DNA of 64,000 nucleotides, taken from Gemmatimonadaceae bacterium (GTDB taxonomy: Bacteria; Gemmatimonadota; Gemmatimonadetes; Gemmatimonadales; Gemmatimonadaceae). Under the pieces are notes generated by a model. The model made no database searches. It worked only from the letters and a program-made list of their open reading frames with translations, and was not told where the DNA came from. Of this stretch, positions 1 to 8,305 are shown one piece after another; positions within the stretch are counted from its first letter, which is position 1; each line of letters starts with the position of its first letter. Both the position numbers and the translations under genes were made by a program. The DNA is taken from contig DATNEW010000016.1 of assembly GCA_035606695.1 (NCBI GenBank), positions 1 through 64,000 of the forward strand, in the 5' to 3' direction.

Positions 1-4
1 CTAC

Positions 5-44
5 GCACTCACGCACTCACCCAGTCACGCACTGACTCAGTCAG
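5..44. repeat. 8-bp short tandem repeat abutting a stop codon
   Basis: Five degenerate copies of an 8-bp unit read GCACTCAC, GCACTCAC, CCAGTCAC, GCACTGAC and TCAGTCAG. The last copy contains the stop codon (37-39, complement) of the minus-strand DUF3618 gene, so the array lies directly downstream of that gene. Similar arrays touch stop codons elsewhere in this window. The first bases of the window may continue the array to the left. Confidence 0.7.
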
Positions 45-486
45 CCCGCGGCGCCGTCATTCCATCGGGTGCGTTGGGCTGGGAGAATCCGAGCGAGGTG
101 TTGCTCTGTCCCACATCGCCGACCCCGTAGCGCGGTGCGACTGGGGCGCCGATCGCCTGCTTGACCTGATTGGCGATTCCTTCGATACGCTGCTCCACGA
201 CGCCGTGGAAGCTCTGGACCACGTGCGAGACGAGATCGTCGAGCACGGTGCCAATGCGACCGCTGGCGCCCCTCGTGGCCGTGACGGTAGCGGCGGCCGC
301 CTTCACGTCGGCGCGCGAGCCGCTGAGCAGGACCCCCGCGCCGACCGCGAGCGCGAGCGCGGGCCATGGGTTGTCGCGCACGAGCTGCGTGACGTTGAGC
401 TTCTGCTCGAGCTGCTCGAGCGTATCCGAGATCCGGTTTCGCGTCAGCTCGATGTCGCGCCGGACGTCAGCCGTTGTTTCAGCCAT
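37..486 (-). CDS. DUF3618 domain protein
   Basis: A 149-residue protein. Its N-terminal segment (MAETTADVRRDIELTRNRIS, followed by DTLEQLEQKL) is characteristic of DUF3618, a short amphipathic helix rich in E, L and R. One hydrophobic segment (about residues 41-57, PWPALALAVGAGVLLSG) should anchor it in the inner membrane. The C-terminal part is polar and probably disordered. The start is fixed by a strong AGGAGG Shine-Dalgarno about 5 bases before the ATG at 486, which makes the gene overlap the 3' end of the Holin-X-like gene by 43 bp. DUF3618 proteins usually sit beside Holin-X and stress proteins, as here. The molecular role is unknown. Confidence 0.85.
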   Translation of the reverse strand: MAETTADVRRDIELTRNRISDTLEQLEQKLNVTQLVRDNPWPALALAVGAGVLLSGSRADVKAAAATVTATRGASGRIGTVLDDLVSHVVQSFHGVVEQRIEGIANQVKQAIGAPVAPRYGVGDVGQSNTSLGFSQPNAPDGMTAPRAD

Positions 487-887
487 TCCTTATCCTCCTT
501 GAGCGTCGTCGCCGTTTCATTCGGCGCCAGCGCCGACGGCGACAACCGTGACATGCCACGTTTCGCGAACCACGCGGCCATCGCGCCGGTGATTACCAAC
601 ACCACGAGCGCCGCCACCCAGTAGAGATCGGCCGGCAACCACTGGTCACCGATCAACAGCACAACGCCGGCGAGCAACGCAAGCGAGCCGAGGAGCAGAC
701 AGACTGCTCCTATCGCGACGAACGCCGTGCCTTTACCGATCCCGGCGACCGCGTGCCCGATCTCCAGCTTGGCGAGACGCACTTCCTCTCGAACGAGCGT
801 GGCACTCCCATCCGCGAGCTCGCGGAGGAGAGTGCCAATGCTCCGACGGCCCTCGCGTGAATCCTGTCCGTCGAGCGGCCTGCCCAT
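444..887 (-). CDS. Holin-X/DUF1469-like phage-holin-family membrane protein
   Basis: A 147-residue protein. An amphipathic N-terminal helix (SIGTLLRELADGSATLVREE) is followed by two hydrophobic segments (about residues 52-80 and 88-110), the layout of the Putative Actinobacterial Holin-X family. Despite the family name it is not evidence of a phage: these are ordinary envelope proteins, typically encoded next to DUF3618. It is co-directional with the genes on either side, with 9 bp to the gene upstream and a 43-bp overlap into DUF3618 downstream. A role in the membrane stress response is inferred only from the usual company of the family. Confidence 0.82.
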   Translation of the reverse strand: MGRPLDGQDSREGRRSIGTLLRELADGSATLVREEVRLAKLEIGHAVAGIGKGTAFVAIGAVCLLLGSLALLAGVVLLIGDQWLPADLYWVAALVVLVITGAMAAWFAKRGMSRLSPSALAPNETATTLKEDKEWLKQRLTSGATSS

Positions 888-896
888 GCCGCCTCC

Positions 897-1385
897 CTAT
901 TTCCGGAAGGCTTTGCCGAGCAAATAGCCGACGCCGACGGCGATCAGCAGCGAACGCCCCGGATGGTCTTTCACCTGGCGCTCGATTCCGGTCTTGAGAC
1001 CGTCGAGGTCGGCGTCGCGGAGCCAGTCCGCGGTCGCCTGCATTCCACCGGCGACGCGCTCGTTCACCTGCGCCATGCGACCGTCTTCGCTCATCGCGAT
1101 GCTGCCGCCGCTGACGTCCGCCAGCTGGCCGCTGCCGCGCGCACGCAGTTTGTCGGCGCCCGTCTCGAGCGCATCGGCCAACGAATCCTTCAACGTGCCG
1201 GCGCGATCGCGCACCGTCGAACCAACGTCCGCCAACTTTTCCTGCGCGTTCCCGGCGAGATCGCGCGCGCGGTCGGCAAGGCCGCCGCTCTGATTGTCGC
1301 TCGAGCCACCAGTGCTTCCCATGCTGCCCGCACTGTCCTGCGACGTTCCCTGCGTCGACTGCGTCGACGAGAAGTTGCTCTCCAT
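897..1385 (-). CDS. Amphipathic membrane-associated stress-like protein
   Basis: A 162-residue protein. The first 35 residues are a Ser/Gly/Gln-rich disordered region. Residues about 36-110 are alanine-rich amphipathic helix with repeated A-x-D-x-A-R/K patterns (LADRARDLAGNAQEKLADVG), resembling CsbD-like or apolipoprotein-like helices. The C-terminus ends in a short hydrophobic glycine-rich segment (SLLIAVGVGYLLGKAFRK) like the DUF883/ElaB tail that binds ribosomes or membranes. The ATG at 1385 is chosen because AGGAG lies 7-9 bases upstream; longer in-frame extensions run into the MFS gene. It heads the three-gene set with the Holin-X-like and DUF3618 genes. Confidence 0.75.
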   Translation of the reverse strand: MESNFSSTQSTQGTSQDSAGSMGSTGGSSDNQSGGLADRARDLAGNAQEKLADVGSTVRDRAGTLKDSLADALETGADKLRARGSGQLADVSGGSIAMSEDGRMAQVNERVAGGMQATADWLRDADLDGLKTGIERQVKDHPGRSLLIAVGVGYLLGKAFRK

Positions 1386-1450
1386 TCCCCCATGCTCCTG
1401 ATGAAAAAGTGGCTGCGCAGGGGCATGTGCAGATGATGTGCCGATCAGCT

Positions 1451-2770
1451 CTATTCGATCCAGCCTTCGCGGTAGATGAGCGTTCTTCGATACGAACCGA
1501 GCCCTGCCGCCAGGAAAATCGCCGCGAGCGCGGTGCCCCCCGCCGTGACGACAGCGAGCGACTTCGCGACGCCCGCGGGGCCGAACACATGGTCGTTGAA
1601 CAACCCGACGACGAGCGGGCCGATCGTACCAGAAAAAATGGTGAGCACAAAGAAATACACGGCGGCGCTCTGCGCACGCAGCGCGGTCGGCGCCATCTCG
1701 GCAGCCGCGGCCGAGGCTGCACCCCACGGAAACGCGGCGAAGAAGTTCACCACCGCCAACGCAATCACCGCCGAGCGACCCGTCGGCATGAGCGAGAATG
1801 CCGGCGCCGCGATGACCATGCCGATCGCGCCCACGATTCCAACCAGGATCGGCGCGTCGGTCCGGCCCCGGCGAGCCAACCAATCGCCCAACCAACCACC
1901 CGATAGCACGCCCGCGACGCCGATCGTCATCGTGAGCACTCCCATCGTGCGCGCCGCGGCACCCTCGTCCCAGCCATGGGCGCGCGCGAAGAATGTCGGA
2001 ATCCAGAACGCCAGCGCGAAGTTGACGAGCGCCGAAAAGCCGAAGCCGACGCCATGCGCCAGATACGTACGGCGATTGTCCGCGACGTACTTCACGAGCA
2101 CCGACAGCGGCGTGTACCGGCCCGCCTGATCGACGTTTCGCCGCGCCGGCTCACGGACGGTCAACAACAACAGCGCGACGATGAGCCCGGGGACGCCGAT
2201 CGCGATGAATGTCGCCTGCCACGGATGCAGTGTGCCGAGCCCGGGCAGCCGGCCGCTGCTCGACAAGGTGAACACGAGCCCGCCGATGTAATACCCGATT
2301 CCGGAGCCGAGAAAGATTCCTAATGAGAAAATGCTCATGGCTCGGCTCAGGCGGTCGCGCGGAAAATAGTCCGCGATCAGCGACACACTCGGCGCGCTGA
2401 GCGTGGCCTCTCCGGCCCCGACGCCGATGCGCATGACCATCAGCGACATGAAGCTCCACGTCCACGCCGAGAGCATGCTGAACACGCTCCAGACGGCGGC
2501 GCCGCCCGCGATGATGTTGCGGCGGCTCGAACGGTCGGCCAGGCGCGCGATCGGCAGGCCGAGCACCGCGAAAAACAATCCGAACGGCAAGGCCTGGAGG
2601 AGACTCGCCTGCGTGTCCGACAGAGCGAAATCCTTCTTGATCGACGGCAAGAGGGTGCCGAGGATTCCGCGATCGACCCAGCCGCTGACGCTGGCGAGGC
2701 TGAGGATGGCCACGACATACCACGCGTAGCGCGCGTGGTGGGGACGCGCGTCCGAGGAGGGTGCGGGCAT
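1451..2770 (-). CDS. MFS transporter, spinster-like
   Basis: A 439-residue major facilitator with about 12 hydrophobic segments. The loop after TM2 carries the MFS signature (GLPIARLADRSSRRN), and TM1 begins with SVSGWVDRGILGTLLPSIKKDF, the pattern of spinster-type (SPNS) MFS transporters of lipids or small organic acids. The second half repeats the fold. The start lies in a 37-bp divergent gap shared with the esterase lipoprotein gene, where a -10-like TATAAT sits six bases before the ATG. The substrate cannot be read from the sequence. Confidence 0.88.
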   Translation of the reverse strand: MPAPSSDARPHHARYAWYVVAILSLASVSGWVDRGILGTLLPSIKKDFALSDTQASLLQALPFGLFFAVLGLPIARLADRSSRRNIIAGGAAVWSVFSMLSAWTWSFMSLMVMRIGVGAGEATLSAPSVSLIADYFPRDRLSRAMSIFSLGIFLGSGIGYYIGGLVFTLSSSGRLPGLGTLHPWQATFIAIGVPGLIVALLLLTVREPARRNVDQAGRYTPLSVLVKYVADNRRTYLAHGVGFGFSALVNFALAFWIPTFFARAHGWDEGAAARTMGVLTMTIGVAGVLSGGWLGDWLARRGRTDAPILVGIVGAIGMVIAAPAFSLMPTGRSAVIALAVVNFFAAFPWGAASAAAAEMAPTALRAQSAAVYFFVLTIFSGTIGPLVVGLFNDHVFGPAGVAKSLAVVTAGGTALAAIFLAAGLGSYRRTLIYREGWIE

Positions 2771-2776
2771 GCCCCA

Positions 2777-2799
2777 ATTATACAGCGAGGGTGTATAGC
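2777..2799. promoter_or_regulatory. Overlapping divergent -10 elements in a perfect dyad
   Basis: The gap between the MFS and esterase genes is only 37 bp and contains the dyad TATACA (2779-2784), a 7-bp spacer, then TGTATA (2792-2797). On the minus strand TATAAT occupies 2782-2777, six bases before the MFS ATG. On the plus strand TATAGC occupies 2794-2799, eight bases before the esterase ATG. Both spacings would put transcription starts at or next to the start codons (leaderless mRNAs). Clear -35 boxes are not seen. The dyad could also be a repressor operator acting on both genes. Confidence 0.45.
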
Positions 2800-2807
2800 T
2801 TCACGGC

Positions 2808-3818
2808 ATGCGAACGATTCGAACGCTGGTCGCCTCGATCGCGTTGGTCGCCGCCGGCTGCGCACACGCCCGCGTCCCCGCGCCGAGCGGCCTCGAACAA
2901 TCGACCGCCGCGCGCACCACGGGCAGCGTCCACGAAGATGTGTTCTTCTCCACCGCGCTCGGCGTGCGGAAGCATCTCGCGATCTATCTGCCGCCGTCGT
3001 ACGCCACGGAATCGACGCGACGCTTTCCTGTCGCCTACTATCTACACGGCCTCGGCGGCACGGAGACGGATTGGTTGGCGAAGGGCAACATCGACGCGAC
3101 CGCGGATTCGCTGATTGCGTCGGGCACGCCGGAAGTGATCATCGTCATGCCCGACGGCGACGACGGCTGGTACTCGAATTGGGTCGACGAAGTTTCGTTT
3201 CGTGCGTGCGCGGACACGCTGCATGGCGAGTCAGCCGATCGATACTGCGTGGCGCACGAACGATACGAGGATTACATCGCGCGCGACGTCGTGCAGTTCA
3301 TCGACGCGCACTATCGCACGCGCGCGACGCGCGACAGTCGCGGCATCGGCGGCTTGAGCATGGGCGGATACGGCGCGATCGAGCTGGCGTTGTCGCATCC
3401 CGACATCTTTGGAGCGGCGGCGAGTCATTCCGGCGTGCTCGCGCCGACGTACACCGGACCGCGTCCCTTCGTTGCGCCGGCGCGATTCGCGACGACGGTC
3501 GATGAGATCCGTCCGTCAGCCGGCGGATTCTGGCCGCGCTATCTCCACTATTGGGGAACGAACATCGAGCGGTGGCGCGCCGTCGATCCGGCGCGAACCG
3601 CCGAACGCGCGCGGCACTCGGGGCAGCACGTGCCGGCGTTGTACTTCGACTGCGGCAAGGACGATCCATTCGTCGACCAGAATCGCGCGCTCGACAGCGA
3701 GCTCAATCGACTCGGCGTGAGTCATGTATATCGCGAGCCACCTGGTGCGCACACGTGGTCGTACTGGAGCACGCACGTCAGCGAAAGTCTGGCGTGGATG
3801 GCGCGGCAGCTCAGGTGA
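2808..3818 (+). CDS. Esterase D/tributyrin-esterase-like alpha/beta hydrolase lipoprotein
   Basis: A 336-residue exported hydrolase. The N-terminus is a lipoprotein signal with lipobox VAAGC (Cys at about residue 21). The mature part is an esterase-D-family alpha/beta hydrolase: an oxyanion region with YYLHGLGGTETDW, the nucleophile elbow GLSMGGYGA, a late Asp in FDCGKDDPFVD, and the catalytic His in PGAHTWSYW. The family includes S-formylglutathione hydrolases, acetylxylan esterases and mycolyltransferase-like enzymes. A periplasmic, membrane-anchored carboxylesterase is likely; the substrate is unknown. Its 3' end overlaps the convergent MscS gene by 8 bp. Confidence 0.85.
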   Translation: MRTIRTLVASIALVAAGCAHARVPAPSGLEQSTAARTTGSVHEDVFFSTALGVRKHLAIYLPPSYATESTRRFPVAYYLHGLGGTETDWLAKGNIDATADSLIASGTPEVIIVMPDGDDGWYSNWVDEVSFRACADTLHGESADRYCVAHERYEDYIARDVVQFIDAHYRTRATRDSRGIGGLSMGGYGAIELALSHPDIFGAAASHSGVLAPTYTGPRPFVAPARFATTVDEIRPSAGGFWPRYLHYWGTNIERWRAVDPARTAERARHSGQHVPALYFDCGKDDPFVDQNRALDSELNRLGVSHVYREPPGAHTWSYWSTHVSESLAWMARQLR

Positions 3819-4713
3819 TTTGTCGGACGTTGAGCGTCGGCATTTGCACGATGGCGTACGTACCTGACGCCACACCGATCCCTGCCTGCTGCATGGCCGC
3901 GAGAATCTCGCGGCTCATGGCGTCCTTGAGAACGCGTACGCCGCGCGGATAGGCAACGAAGCGCAGCGACAACTCCTGCCAATTGTCCGTGAGACGCAGG
4001 AACACGCGCGGCTCGACGCTCGGGTCTTCGCTGAGAAAATACTTGCCGCGCAAGTCGCTCAACTGCCTGGTCGCCTCGGCCATGATGCTCGCGGTGTGCT
4101 TGTGCGCCGTCTCGAGAAGAATGCGCTCGACGACGCGATAGTCGTCGCTATAGGCGATCGGGATGGCCATCTCTTCCCACATGAACGGGAAGTCGCGCGT
4201 GTAGTTGTAGACGGGAACGTCGAAGATCTTGTCGTTGGTGATCCGCACGAGCCGTCCCGAATACTGCCGGCCGTGTACCCACATCGACGGGTCGTCTTCT
4301 TTCTCGCCGGCCGCCTGGCTCATTTCCATCACCGTCGTCTGCATGAAGCCGAGTGCGATGACGTCGCCGCGTACGCCGCCGATCATGATGCGGTCGCCGA
4401 CCGTGAAGATGTTTCCGCGCAGAATGATCAGATACCCGGCGAATGCCGTGACGACGCGCTGCAATGCGATCGCCAGGCCGGCCGCGATCCAGCCGCCGAT
4501 CATCGCCAGCTGGCTCGATGCGCTGAACCAGATCGCGAGCACGACGATCACGAGTCCGGCGAGCGTCAACAGATGCGTCGCCTGCGCGATCCAGAAGCGC
4601 GAGCGATCGCGCTTCTTGTTCTGGAGCGCCATGTGTGCGAGGCCGCGAATGAGCGCGGCGCCGATGAGAATGGCGGCGACGAGCCCGACGGTCAGCAGTA
4701 GCTTGGTTATCAC
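3811..4713 (-). CDS. Small-conductance mechanosensitive channel, MscS family
   Basis: A 300-residue protein with three hydrophobic N-terminal segments. The third is the pore-lining helix (MIGGWIAAGLAIALQRVVTAFAGYL), followed by the MscS beta domain (GNIFTVGDRIMIGGVRGDVIALGFMQTTVMEM), whose GDxV/I-x-IGG pattern is typical. The C-terminal alpha/beta domain is present to the end. It would open on hypo-osmotic shock in the inner membrane. The start codon is GTG at 4713. It is convergent with the esterase gene (8-bp overlap). Confidence 0.88.
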   Translation of the reverse strand: MITKLLLTVGLVAAILIGAALIRGLAHMALQNKKRDRSRFWIAQATHLLTLAGLVIVVLAIWFSASSQLAMIGGWIAAGLAIALQRVVTAFAGYLIILRGNIFTVGDRIMIGGVRGDVIALGFMQTTVMEMSQAAGEKEDDPSMWVHGRQYSGRLVRITNDKIFDVPVYNYTRDFPFMWEEMAIPIAYSDDYRVVERILLETAHKHTASIMAEATRQLSDLRGKYFLSEDPSVEPRVFLRLTDNWQELSLRFVAYPRGVRVLKDAMSREILAAMQQAGIGVASGTYAIVQMPTLNVRQIT

Positions 4714-4763
4714 GCGCGTCGTTCATTCACGCTGCGTGCCAGCCGCGGCCGCCGCTGGTTCGG

Positions 4764-5678
4764 TCAGCTCGCGGTCGCGGCCTCGAAGGCGGTGGCCGCC
4801 ACATCGTGAATCGGCGTCGCGACGCCGCGCTCTCGGCCGAGCCGCGATACGGCGCCGGCGAGGATGTCGACTTCGGTCGGACCGCCGCGCTCGAGATCCG
4901 CGAGAAAACTGGGCCGAATCGCGGGCTGCACGGCGAGCAGGTCGTCGCGGATACGGGCTTCGTCGTCGGGCGAGAGTGGCGCGTCGCCGCGACGACTCAC
5001 CGCCGCGATCTCGGCGACGGAGCCGATGATGAGATCGCGGCCGCCCTGCGCGGACAGCGTCGCACCAATGGGCCGGCGACTCAGTCCACACGCGACGGTC
5101 ATGGGCACGATGAACGCGAACTTGCGCCACAGGTCGAGCTGAATGTCGTCGCTCACCGATGCAGCGACACCGGCGTTCTTCAATGCGTCGGCGAGCCGTT
5201 GCGTACGCTCCGTTCGCGAGCGATCGAGCTCGCCGATGACGATGCGGTCGAACTGGCTCCGGCGTTCGACGACGCCCGGCTCGGTCCGAAAGAGACTCAC
5301 CGCGGCGAGGCCACCCATGATACGCTCGCGCGACACACTCGCCGCGATCAGCCGATTCGCTGCTTCCACACCGTTGAGCAGCGGAACGATGGTCGCGCCG
5401 CCGCGCGCACTCGCGGCAATCATCGGCGCGACGTCGGACAACGAGTATCCCTTCACCGAAACGATGACATACTCGCACACGGCGAGCGACGCGCCGTCGT
5501 CGGTCGCGATTGGATGCGCGATGAATTGCTCGTTGGGCGCGCGCACCTCGAGGCCGCGCGCCTGAATCGCGCGCAGATGATCGCCGCGTGCGATGAGGTA
5601 CACTTCATGTCCGGCGCGACTCAGCAGACCGGCGTAGTAGCTGCCGATTCCGCCGGCGCCGACGATTCCAATTTTCAT
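4764..5678 (-). CDS. 2-dehydropantoate 2-reductase (ApbA/PanE family)
   Basis: A 304-residue NADPH-dependent ketopantoate reductase family member. The N-terminal Rossmann motif is GIVGAGGIGSYYAG (residues about 3-16), then SVKGYSL with the NADP-site Lys, and VPLLNGVEAANRL. In the C-terminal domain LWRKFAFIVPMTVACGL carries the expected catalytic-site Lys, but the Asn that commonly follows in WxK-L-x-x-N is not evident. Pantothenate synthesis is the classical role, yet many paralogues act on other 2-keto acids and no pan genes lie nearby. An interspersed inverted repeat lies directly upstream of its start. Confidence 0.82.
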   Translation of the reverse strand: MKIGIVGAGGIGSYYAGLLSRAGHEVYLIARGDHLRAIQARGLEVRAPNEQFIAHPIATDDGASLAVCEYVIVSVKGYSLSDVAPMIAASARGGATIVPLLNGVEAANRLIAASVSRERIMGGLAAVSLFRTEPGVVERRSQFDRIVIGELDRSRTERTQRLADALKNAGVAASVSDDIQLDLWRKFAFIVPMTVACGLSRRPIGATLSAQGGRDLIIGSVAEIAAVSRRGDAPLSPDDEARIRDDLLAVQPAIRPSFLADLERGGPTEVDILAGAVSRLGRERGVATPIHDVAATAFEAATAS

Positions 5679-5696
5679 ATCTGTGACCGAGAGTTC

Positions 5697-5788
5697 GTCA
5701 TTCCGAGCCGAAGGCGAGGAATCTATCGTACAGGTAGAGGGACGACCCTCCGTCGAGATACAAGATTCCTCGCTTCGCTCGGAATGAC
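5697..5788. repeat. Interspersed inverted-repeat element, family 1 (copy a)
   Basis: A 92-bp imperfect palindrome. The left end reads GTCATTCCGAGC then GCGAGGAATCT, and the right end is its inverse, AGATTCCTCGC then GCTCGGAATGAC. The centre carries a short inner stem (TAGAGGG and CCCTC). It lies between two minus-strand genes. Copies b (13684-13796) and c (51506-51623) share the same ends. No transposase ORF is inside, so it is non-autonomous, MITE- or REP-like. Confidence 0.85.
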
Positions 5789-5802
5789 GGTGGGCTTGCG
5801 AG

Positions 5803-6963
5803 CTACGGCTGGCGGCGACGCGCGGTGATCAGTACGCCGATCTCGTCCGGCCGCGGATTGATGAAGTCGAGGCGCGTCCGTCCGTCGGGGAGCGTCGAGA
5901 TCGTGGCGGGAATCGCGCTGTTCGTCAGCACCCAGCCGGCCGGAAGCACGACGGCGTTCGCCGGCCGTCCGAAGCTCCGGTCCCACACCAGCTCGTCGCC
6001 GACGAGCTTGTAGCGCGCCGTGTCGGTGTAGGTCTCGTACATGCGCAGGCGAATGGACTCCCCCGCGCGCACGGGCGCGAAGTGGAACACGACCGTGTCG
6101 AGGCGAATGTCCCACGTGAGCTCTTCGCCGGTGTCGAGATTGCGCGCCCGCGGCTTTGATACGGTGCTGCCCGCGCGCACGACGTTGAGATAGGTGCTCG
6201 TGCCAACCCGCGACTCGGTGTAGTCGTGATACAGATCGAACGCGTGCGTTTCCGGCTGTTGCAGAAAGTAGACGATCTCGCGGTTCTGATGCGCGCGCTC
6301 GTCCAGCCGCGCCGCGACGCTCGACCGTCCGCCCGCGAAGCGAGACGGCCGCGCGCGGATGGTCACCGCCGCTTCGGACGGCGTGGGATTCCAGAAGCTG
6401 ATGCCGACGCGTCCATCAGACTCCTGTAATACTTGACTTGGAAAGCTGCTGGAGAGCAGCTCGTATCCCGGAGGCAGCACCACGGCGTTGCGCTTGATGC
6501 CCAGCGGCCGAGTGAAGACGAGCGTGTCGCCACGCATGTAGTAGCTCGCCGCGTCCTCGTACGTCTTCACGATCAGGACGCGGCCCTCTCCGCCATCGGA
6601 CGGTACCGGCCGAGCGAGCCTCACGCGAATGTAGGCCTGCGAGGTGTCGTTGTTGCGCACGCCGCCCGCGCGCGCCACCGCGCTGCCAACGACGTCGAAC
6701 GCCAACGGCTTCCCCGTCGCGCGGTCGAACACACTCTCGTCCGTCGCGACGCTGCCTTTGCGGATTGGATTGAAGTAGTACGTCGCGCCGGACGTCGACG
6801 CCGTCACTTCATAGATGATCTTGAACTTCGCGGATCCCGGCGCCAGAAGCTCGTATCGTGTGTACGCGTCGGACTCCGTTTGCGGCGACTGCGCCGCCGC
6901 GACGCGAGCGGCAACGCCGATCGCGATGAAGAGAGCACCGGTTCGCACGAGCGTGGCGGCCAT
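5803..6963 (-). CDS. Secreted protein with internally duplicated domain, function unknown
   Basis: A 386-residue protein with a Sec signal peptide ending near VAAAQ (residue 25). It consists of two homologous modules: about residues 32-208 and 230-384. The modules align at VVLPPGYELLSSSFPSQVL against VVLPAGWVLTNSAIPATIS, at DGRVGISFWNPTPSEAAVTI against DGRTRLDFINPRPDEIGVLI, and at GDTLVFTRPLGIKRN against GDELVWDRSFGRPAN. Each module looks like all-beta immunoglobulin-type folds. The gene is preceded by a 133-residue gene 11 bp upstream, probably co-transcribed. I do not recognise the family; it may be a periplasmic or surface protein. Confidence 0.78.
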   Translation of the reverse strand: MAATLVRTGALFIAIGVAARVAAAQSPQTESDAYTRYELLAPGSAKFKIIYEVTASTSGATYYFNPIRKGSVATDESVFDRATGKPLAFDVVGSAVARAGGVRNNDTSQAYIRVRLARPVPSDGGEGRVLIVKTYEDAASYYMRGDTLVFTRPLGIKRNAVVLPPGYELLSSSFPSQVLQESDGRVGISFWNPTPSEAAVTIRARPSRFAGGRSSVAARLDERAHQNREIVYFLQQPETHAFDLYHDYTESRVGTSTYLNVVRAGSTVSKPRARNLDTGEELTWDIRLDTVVFHFAPVRAGESIRLRMYETYTDTARYKLVGDELVWDRSFGRPANAVVLPAGWVLTNSAIPATISTLPDGRTRLDFINPRPDEIGVLITARRRQP

Positions 6964-6974
6964 GGCGGCGCGTG

Positions 6975-7376
6975 CTATTTCTTGCCGCCGGTCACCGAAA
7001 ACGCCGCGCGCGCGTTGGCGAGCTGCATCTGTTGTTCGGGATTCTTCGCCATGATGTCCGCGAGCAAGGCGGCCATCGGCTCGTCGTCAACGACCGTCGG
7101 TTCCGGGCCGAAGCGCTTGCCGTGGCCCATGTGCGTTGGTGGATCGATCAACACCTCGTGCTTGAGCACGATGTCGTTCTTGCCCGATTGCACGCGTACC
7201 GCGCAAAACTTCTTGCCCGGCTTTTCCATATAGCTCACACGCACGCCGTCGACGCCCGCCGGCACACTCGGCAGTTCATGGGAGGCGCCGTCGGTGCCCT
7301 CGAAGCTCGCGGCGCCAGCCTGCAGCTTGGGGAAATTCCGTTCGAATCCGCCGGCGTAAAGCAAGCAATGACGCAT
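6975..7376 (-). CDS. Hypothetical protein, 133 residues
   Basis: A soluble protein with no signal peptide or membrane segment. A GAGG Shine-Dalgarno stands about five bases before the ATG at 7376, supporting the start. The middle is beta-rich (GVRVSYMEKPGKKFCAVRVQ) and the C-terminus is an Ala/Met-rich helix (MAALLADIMAKNPEQQMQLANAR). It runs into the duplicated-domain gene after 11 bp. No family was recognised. It could alternatively be a mis-called shadow, but the ribosome-binding site and the spacing argue for a real gene. Confidence 0.55.
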   Translation of the reverse strand: MRHCLLYAGGFERNFPKLQAGAASFEGTDGASHELPSVPAGVDGVRVSYMEKPGKKFCAVRVQSGKNDIVLKHEVLIDPPTHMGHGKRFGPEPTVVDDEPMAALLADIMAKNPEQQMQLANARAAFSVTGGKK

Positions 7377-7483
7377 CGTCGCCTCAACAAAGGGAATGGA
7401 GTGGGACCGGAGAAGCTACGGTGGCCGCAGGGCGGACGCCATCCTATCTTCGGGTTTAGCCTACGGCCCGCCCTGGAGGATTC

Positions 7484-8026
7484 ATGCGCACCACGCTGGC
7501 GAAATCGTTTACCGCATCGGCGCTTTCATGCGCGCTCGCACTGATACCCGTCGCGAGGGTCGCGGCGCAGCAGAACAATCCATGCGCGGACAAGCCGTGC
7601 AACGTCGTGTTCGACTGGGGCGGCAGCGCGACGCTTCCCGACCCCGATCGCCACTTCGGTTTGCCGAGCGAGTTGGAGGCGAGCTTCCTGTCGACGTTGC
7701 AGTCGGGCGGAATGCACGTCACGGCGGGGCAGGCAGGCTCCCTCGTGATCACGGTGCGGCTCACACCGCAGGACCGGGTGCTCTGCGAAACGATGCCGGG
7801 AATGTACCCCGACTATTCGTGTCACACCGTGCAGCGCGCGTCGGTCGTGTTCGCGTCGTCCGACGCATCCGTGAAGCTGCCGGGCCGCGTGGACGTGTCA
7901 CCGCGGTGCTCCGATCCGGTGCTGCATCCGGCATATGCGGCGTTCGGGCAGTTCGCCGCGCAGACCGTGATCTACACCGTTCTCAACGGCGGGAAGGGCG
8001 ATCGCCCAACGATCAAGTGCGTGTGA
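7484..8026 (+). CDS. Secreted hypothetical protein
   Basis: A 180-residue protein with a Sec signal (cleavage after VARVAAQ, about residue 29) and GGAGG eight bases before the ATG. The mature part contains several cysteines (NPCADKPCNVVFDWGG, VLCETMPGMY, YSCHTVQ, SPRCSD, IKCV), suggesting disulfide bonds in the periplasm or outside. No family was recognised. It stands alone, divergent from the 6975-7376 gene. The following 279 bp (8027-8305) hold no gene or structure that I can support. Confidence 0.65.
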   Translation: MRTTLAKSFTASALSCALALIPVARVAAQQNNPCADKPCNVVFDWGGSATLPDPDRHFGLPSELEASFLSTLQSGGMHVTAGQAGSLVITVRLTPQDRVLCETMPGMYPDYSCHTVQRASVVFASSDASVKLPGRVDVSPRCSDPVLHPAYAAFGQFAAQTVIYTVLNGGKGDRPTIKCV

Positions 8027-8305
8027 GCGGCCCTAAATGACGAACAGGAGTCGGGCGTCGCGCATGATTTCCCACCCACCCCTCATGACGCGAACACACC
8101 GAACTCCTGTCGTCTTTTCACCGCCGAGCGACGTTTGGGGGGCACTCGTCGGTGTCTAGAGAAGGTACGCGGCGCTCCGGACATTCGTGGGTTAAGAATC
8201 CACAAAGAGGCCCTTCGCACGCATAGAGATTTCTTCGCGCATCGCGCTTGTCTCGAGCGTGTATCAACACGCGCGTCAGCGCGGTTCAACGAGCGTCGGC
8301 GCGTG

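Noticed and set aside
444-887. Phage origin suggested by the holin-family name
   Set aside because: No other phage genes are present, and the DUF3618 neighbour is the usual non-phage setting.
8027-8305. Small ORFs in the gap before the kinase gene
   Set aside because: No ribosome-binding sites, and the frames resemble random GC-rich shadows.
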